Assembly: GCF_025318105.1 (NCBI RefSeq)
Contig: NZ_JAOANI010000020.1
Coordinates: 53,816 to 117,815, forward strand
DNA from: Venatoribacter pacificus
GTDB lineage: Bacteria > Pseudomonadota > Gammaproteobacteria > Pseudomonadales > Oceanobacteraceae
Length of the DNA: 64,000 nucleotides
Direction of reading: 5' to 3'
Part shown: piece after piece, positions 61,673 to 64,000 of the stretch
Layout: every line of letters begins with the position of its first letter
How positions within the stretch are numbered: the stretch's first letter is position 1
The notes under the pieces: model-generated
Databases searched by the model: none
What the model was told of the DNA's origin: nothing
Seen by the model: only the letters and a program-made list of their open reading frames with translations
Position numbers and translations under genes: made by a program

Positions 61673-62271
61673 GCGTATGCCTCCTCGAGTTTCTTCAGGG
61701 CGGGCACAGTCACCAGTACCTTTTCAAAAGCGATCAGGCTTACAGGATCGATAGCTGAAGCTTCGGTAATACCAACATGAGGAACATTACGGGCAGCCAG
61801 ATACAGCTTCTCGTCGATCTCATCGGCAACGATCAGGACATTGCTCAGTTCCATGCCTTTCAGCTTGGCAACAAATTCTTTGGTCTTGTGGGATTCCACA
61901 GAGAAAGAATCAGCAACAATCAGACGGTCCTGACGAACCAGCTCAGACAAGATTGACTGCATCGCCGCGCGATACATTTTCTTGTTAACTTTCTGCTCGT
62001 AGTTACGTGGCTTAGCAGCAAATGTAACACCACCTGAACGCCAGATCGGGCTGTTAGAAGTACCCGCACGGGCACGACCAGTACCCTTCTGACGCCATGG
62101 CTTAGCACCGCCACCACTGACTTCAGAACGAGACTTCTGTGCTTTGGTACCCTGACGGCCACCGGCCATATAGGCGGTAACGATCTGGTGAACCAGAGCT
62201 TCATTAAATTCACGACCAAATGCAGCTTCAGAAACAGCTACAGCGGTACCAGTGTTAGTTTTCAGTTCCAT
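61669..62271 (-). CDS. rplD: 50S ribosomal protein L4
   Basis: 200-residue protein whose extended loop (GGGAKPWRQKGTGRARAGTSNSPIWRSGG) lines the exit tunnel. In E. coli L4 represses its own operon through a long S10 leader; the short leader predicted here makes that control doubtful. 3 bp after rplC. Confidence 0.98.
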   Translation of the reverse strand: MELKTNTGTAVAVSEAAFGREFNEALVHQIVTAYMAGGRQGTKAQKSRSEVSGGGAKPWRQKGTGRARAGTSNSPIWRSGGVTFAAKPRNYEQKVNKKMYRAAMQSILSELVRQDRLIVADSFSVESHKTKEFVAKLKGMELSNVLIVADEIDEKLYLAARNVPHVGITEASAIDPVSLIAFEKVLVTVPALKKLEEAYA

Positions 62272-62274
62272 TGC

Positions 62275-62907
62275 TTACCCCTTAGCCTTAACAGCTGGTT
62301 TAACAATCACATCGGAACCAGTAGCACCTGGCACAGCACCTTTGATCAGCAGCAGATTGTTTTCTGCGTCCACACGAACGACTTCCAGGTTCTGAGTAGT
62401 AACCTGTTCAGCACCCATGTGACCTGCCATCTTCTTGCCCTTCCACACACGACCAGGAGTCTGACACTGACCGATAGAACCAGGAGCACGATGGGACAGG
62501 GAGTTACCGTGGGTAGCATCCTGAGTACGGAAATTCCAGCGCTTAACGCCACCCTGGAAGCCTTTACCTTTAGATGAACCAGTCACGTCAACTTTCTGAC
62601 CAGCTTCGAATTGCGCAACGGTCAGCTCATCGCCATTGGCAAGAGCTTCTTCGGTGCGGAATTCCATTACGCCGCGACCTGCCTGTACGTTTGCTTTCGC
62701 AAAGTGGCCTGCCTCAGCTTTTGTAGTGCGAGAAGCTTTCTTCTCACCAAATGTAACCTGCAGAGCACTGTAGCCGTCAGTATCAACGGTTTTCACTTGC
62801 GCAACACGGTTAGGTGTTACGTGAACTACAGTAACAGCAACAGATTGACCTTCTTCGGTAAAGATACGAGTCATGCCCGCTTTCTTACCGACAATACCAA
62901 TTGCCAT
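62275..62907 (-). CDS. rplC: 50S ribosomal protein L3
   Basis: 210-residue early-assembly protein near the peptidyl-transferase centre. GIVGKKAGMTRIFTEEG start, GSSKGKGFQGGVKRWNF and the Gln-containing GSIGQCQTPGRVWKGKKMAGH loop (site of methylation by PrmB in E. coli). 109 bp after rpsJ, with a small hairpin in the gap. Confidence 0.98.
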   Translation of the reverse strand: MAIGIVGKKAGMTRIFTEEGQSVAVTVVHVTPNRVAQVKTVDTDGYSALQVTFGEKKASRTTKAEAGHFAKANVQAGRGVMEFRTEEALANGDELTVAQFEAGQKVDVTGSSKGKGFQGGVKRWNFRTQDATHGNSLSHRAPGSIGQCQTPGRVWKGKKMAGHMGAEQVTTQNLEVVRVDAENNLLLIKGAVPGATGSDVIVKPAVKAKG

Positions 62908-63016
62908 TTTCTAATTACCTCTCGTGTACGGGGCTTTAACCCACTATGGCCGCCTCTGTATCCGGGATGGATCAGGGCGTTACACAGAGCACTGTGTATG
63001 GTTAAACCCAGCCGGA

Positions 63017-63328
63017 TTAACCCAAGCTGATCTGAACTTCCACGCCGGCAGCCAGATCCAGTTTCATCAGCGCATCAACTGTTTTTTCAGTCGGCTCAAC
63101 AATGTCGAGCATGCGCTTGTGTGTACGGATTTCGTACTGATCACGCGCGTCTTTATTAACGTGCGGGGAGATCAGAACGGTAAAACGCTCTTTACGAGTA
63201 GGCAGTGGGATAGGACCACGTACCTGAGCGCCCGTACGTTTGGCAGTATCAACAATTTCCTGAGTCGATGTATCGATCAGTCGATGGTCAAATGCCTTCA
63301 AACGGATACGGATTCGTTGGTTTTGCAT
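63017..63328 (-). CDS. rpsJ: 30S ribosomal protein S10
   Basis: 103-residue head protein, also NusE in transcription antitermination. MQNQRIRIRLKAFDHRLIDTST start, conserved GPIPLPTRKERFTVLISPHVNKDARDQYEIRTHKR. The ATG at 63328 has GGAG upstream; TTG 63334 is not needed. First gene of the S10 operon. Confidence 0.98.
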   Translation of the reverse strand: MQNQRIRIRLKAFDHRLIDTSTQEIVDTAKRTGAQVRGPIPLPTRKERFTVLISPHVNKDARDQYEIRTHKRMLDIVEPTEKTVDALMKLDLAAGVEVQISLG

Positions 63329-63386
63329 TACCAAACTCCAAGTTTATGTGCAAGAGCTCACTTTTCCCCGGATTAAGGGGACGCGA

Positions 63387-63415
63387 ATTGTATGCGGCTG
63401 TACAAAAAGTGTCAA
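63387..63415 (-). promoter_or_regulatory. S10-operon sigma-70 promoter
   Basis: On the minus strand TTGACA (63410-63415), 17-bp spacer and TACAAT (63387-63392), 11 of 12 to consensus. The predicted start near 63380 leaves a leader of about 50 nt before rpsJ. Confidence 0.85.
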
Positions 63416-63477
63416 CCACGGAATAGCAAGCAACTTCCGGAGCGGACAATCAACTGCCGCAGCGGAACATTACCGAC

Positions 63478-63505
63478 AAAAAAGCCCGCTGAAAGCGGGC
63501 TTTTT
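63478..63505 (-). terminator. Intrinsic terminator of tuf
   Basis: 7-bp stem AGCCCGC/GCGGGCT in GC-rich form with A-run and T-run on the two sides, 37 bp after the tuf stop and before the S10 promoter. Separates the str-type operon from S10. Confidence 0.9.
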
Positions 63506-63541
63506 CAGAGCAGACCCAAGGGCCTGCAGACAGAGCTCAGA

Positions 63542-64000
63542 TTATTCGATGATCTTAGCTACAACGCCAGCGCCAACAGTACGACCGCCTTCACGGATCG
63601 CAAAACGCAGACCTTCATCCATCGCGATCGGCGCGATCAGAGTAACGGTCAGCTTAACGTTGTCACCTGGCATTACCATCTCAACGCCTTCTGGCAGCTC
63701 ACAAGCGCCAGTCACGTCAGTGGTACGGAAGTAGAACTGTGGACGGTAACCTTTGAAGAATGGCGTGTGACGACCACCTTCATCTTTACCCAGTACGTAA
63801 ACTTCAGATTCAAACTTGGTGTGCGGAGTAATAGTGCCTGGCTTAGCCAGTACCTGACCACGCTCAACTTCGTCACGCTTGGTACCACGCAGCAGAACAC
63901 CTACGTTCTCACCAGCACGGCCTTCGTCCAGAATCTTACGGAACATCTCAACACCGGTACAGGTCGTCTTGATGGTCTCTTTGATACCGATGATGGACAG
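63542..64000 (-). CDS. tuf: Elongation factor Tu, C-terminal part (cut by window edge)
   Basis: The 3' end of tuf: the visible frame runs through the right edge without a start, so the gene is partial. It encodes the end of EF-Tu domain II and domain III: IKTTCTGVEMFRKILDEGRAGENVGVLLRGTKRDEVERGQVLAKPG and the end VMPGDNVKLTVTLIAPIAMDEGLRFAIREGGRTVGAGVVAKIIE. GTP-dependent delivery of aminoacyl-tRNA. Its place before rpsJ matches the common fusA-tuf-S10 order. Codon choice is strongly biased like that of the ribosomal genes. Confidence 0.97.
   Translation of the reverse strand: MSIIGIKETIKTTCTGVEMFRKILDEGRAGENVGVLLRGTKRDEVERGQVLAKPGTITPHTKFESEVYVLGKDEGGRHTPFFKGYRPQFYFRTTDVTGACELPEGVEMVMPGDNVKLTVTLIAPIAMDEGLRFAIREGGRTVGAGVVAKIIE

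Noticed and set aside
1..64000. CRISPR arrays, tRNA/rRNA genes, prophage or integrase
   Set aside because: None seen: no regular 20-40-bp repeat/spacer pattern, no tRNA cloverleaf or rRNA segment recognised by eye, and no phage or transposase gene among the frames. A tRNAscan and rRNA search would be needed to exclude small RNAs fully.

Overview
The window reads as chromosome of a marine-type gammaproteobacterium, most likely of the Oceanospirillales (Thalassolituus/Oceanobacter-like). This placement is an inference from gene content and order: S10-spc-alpha ribosomal order, a cydP-cydA-cydB-cydX-ybgE operon, lipase with a LifO chaperone, a DUF1631 c-di-GMP protein and a TRAP transporter with a TatT lipoprotein. 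Coding density is high and there is no prophage, CRISPR, tRNA or rRNA. The one clear mobile trace is a 333-bp MITE-like element inside the heme-uptake operon.

Layout. 45-7755 (minus): Fur-controlled heme acquisition operon, read from TonB-dependent receptor to HmuY-like lipoprotein (two tandem HmuY-type repeats), HmuS, HmuT, HmuU, then the MITE-like insertion and HmuV. 7904-12543: small genes, a DUF4124/TPR protein, a YegS-type lipid kinase, an unidentified gene directly behind a perfect Fur palindrome, and a stand-alone CZB zinc protein. 12634-17186 (minus): a large secreted nuclease with a GlyGly-CTERM-like tail, a periplasmic solute-binding protein, and a COG0523 GTPase behind a Zur-like site. 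17242-21123: YbbP/YbbA ABC exporter, divergent from the esterase TesA. 21193-26714: a GGDEF-EAL protein, an inositol-monophosphatase-family enzyme and the lipA-lifO secreted lipase pair. 27132-34112: nitronate monooxygenase family enzyme, a CpxRA/RstAB-type two-component system, and a cluster of small regulatory genes (ComFB, CBS, HD-GYP variant, DksA/TraR finger) plus an ion channel.

34245-40817 is the respiratory block. The cytochrome bd operon (cydP-A-B-X-ybgE) continues into rhodanese, a c-type-heme DUF3365 protein and an OsmC protein. It is divergent from a sigma-54 activator with a Cys-rich PAS domain, and a TGGC-N7-TTGC sigma-54 promoter lies in the shared intergenic region facing cyd. 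41105-44845 is one 1246-residue PilZ-DUF1631-GGDEF-EAL protein whose two catalytic domains are degenerate. 44944-48544 is a complete TRAP operon (TatT, DctP, DctQ, DctM), followed by an HSL-family esterase.

49716-63328 (minus) is the complete S10-spc-alpha ribosomal protein cluster with secY and rpoA, preceded by the 3' end of tuf at the right edge. The S10 promoter is visible as a near-consensus sigma-70 site that predicts only a short leader. I found no wholly new multi-gene system. The observations most worth following are the duplicated HmuY lipoprotein with the MITE in its operon, the predicted sigma-54 control of cytochrome bd with its sulfur/redox tail, the Fur-box unknown gene, and the Zur-like site ahead of the GTPase.
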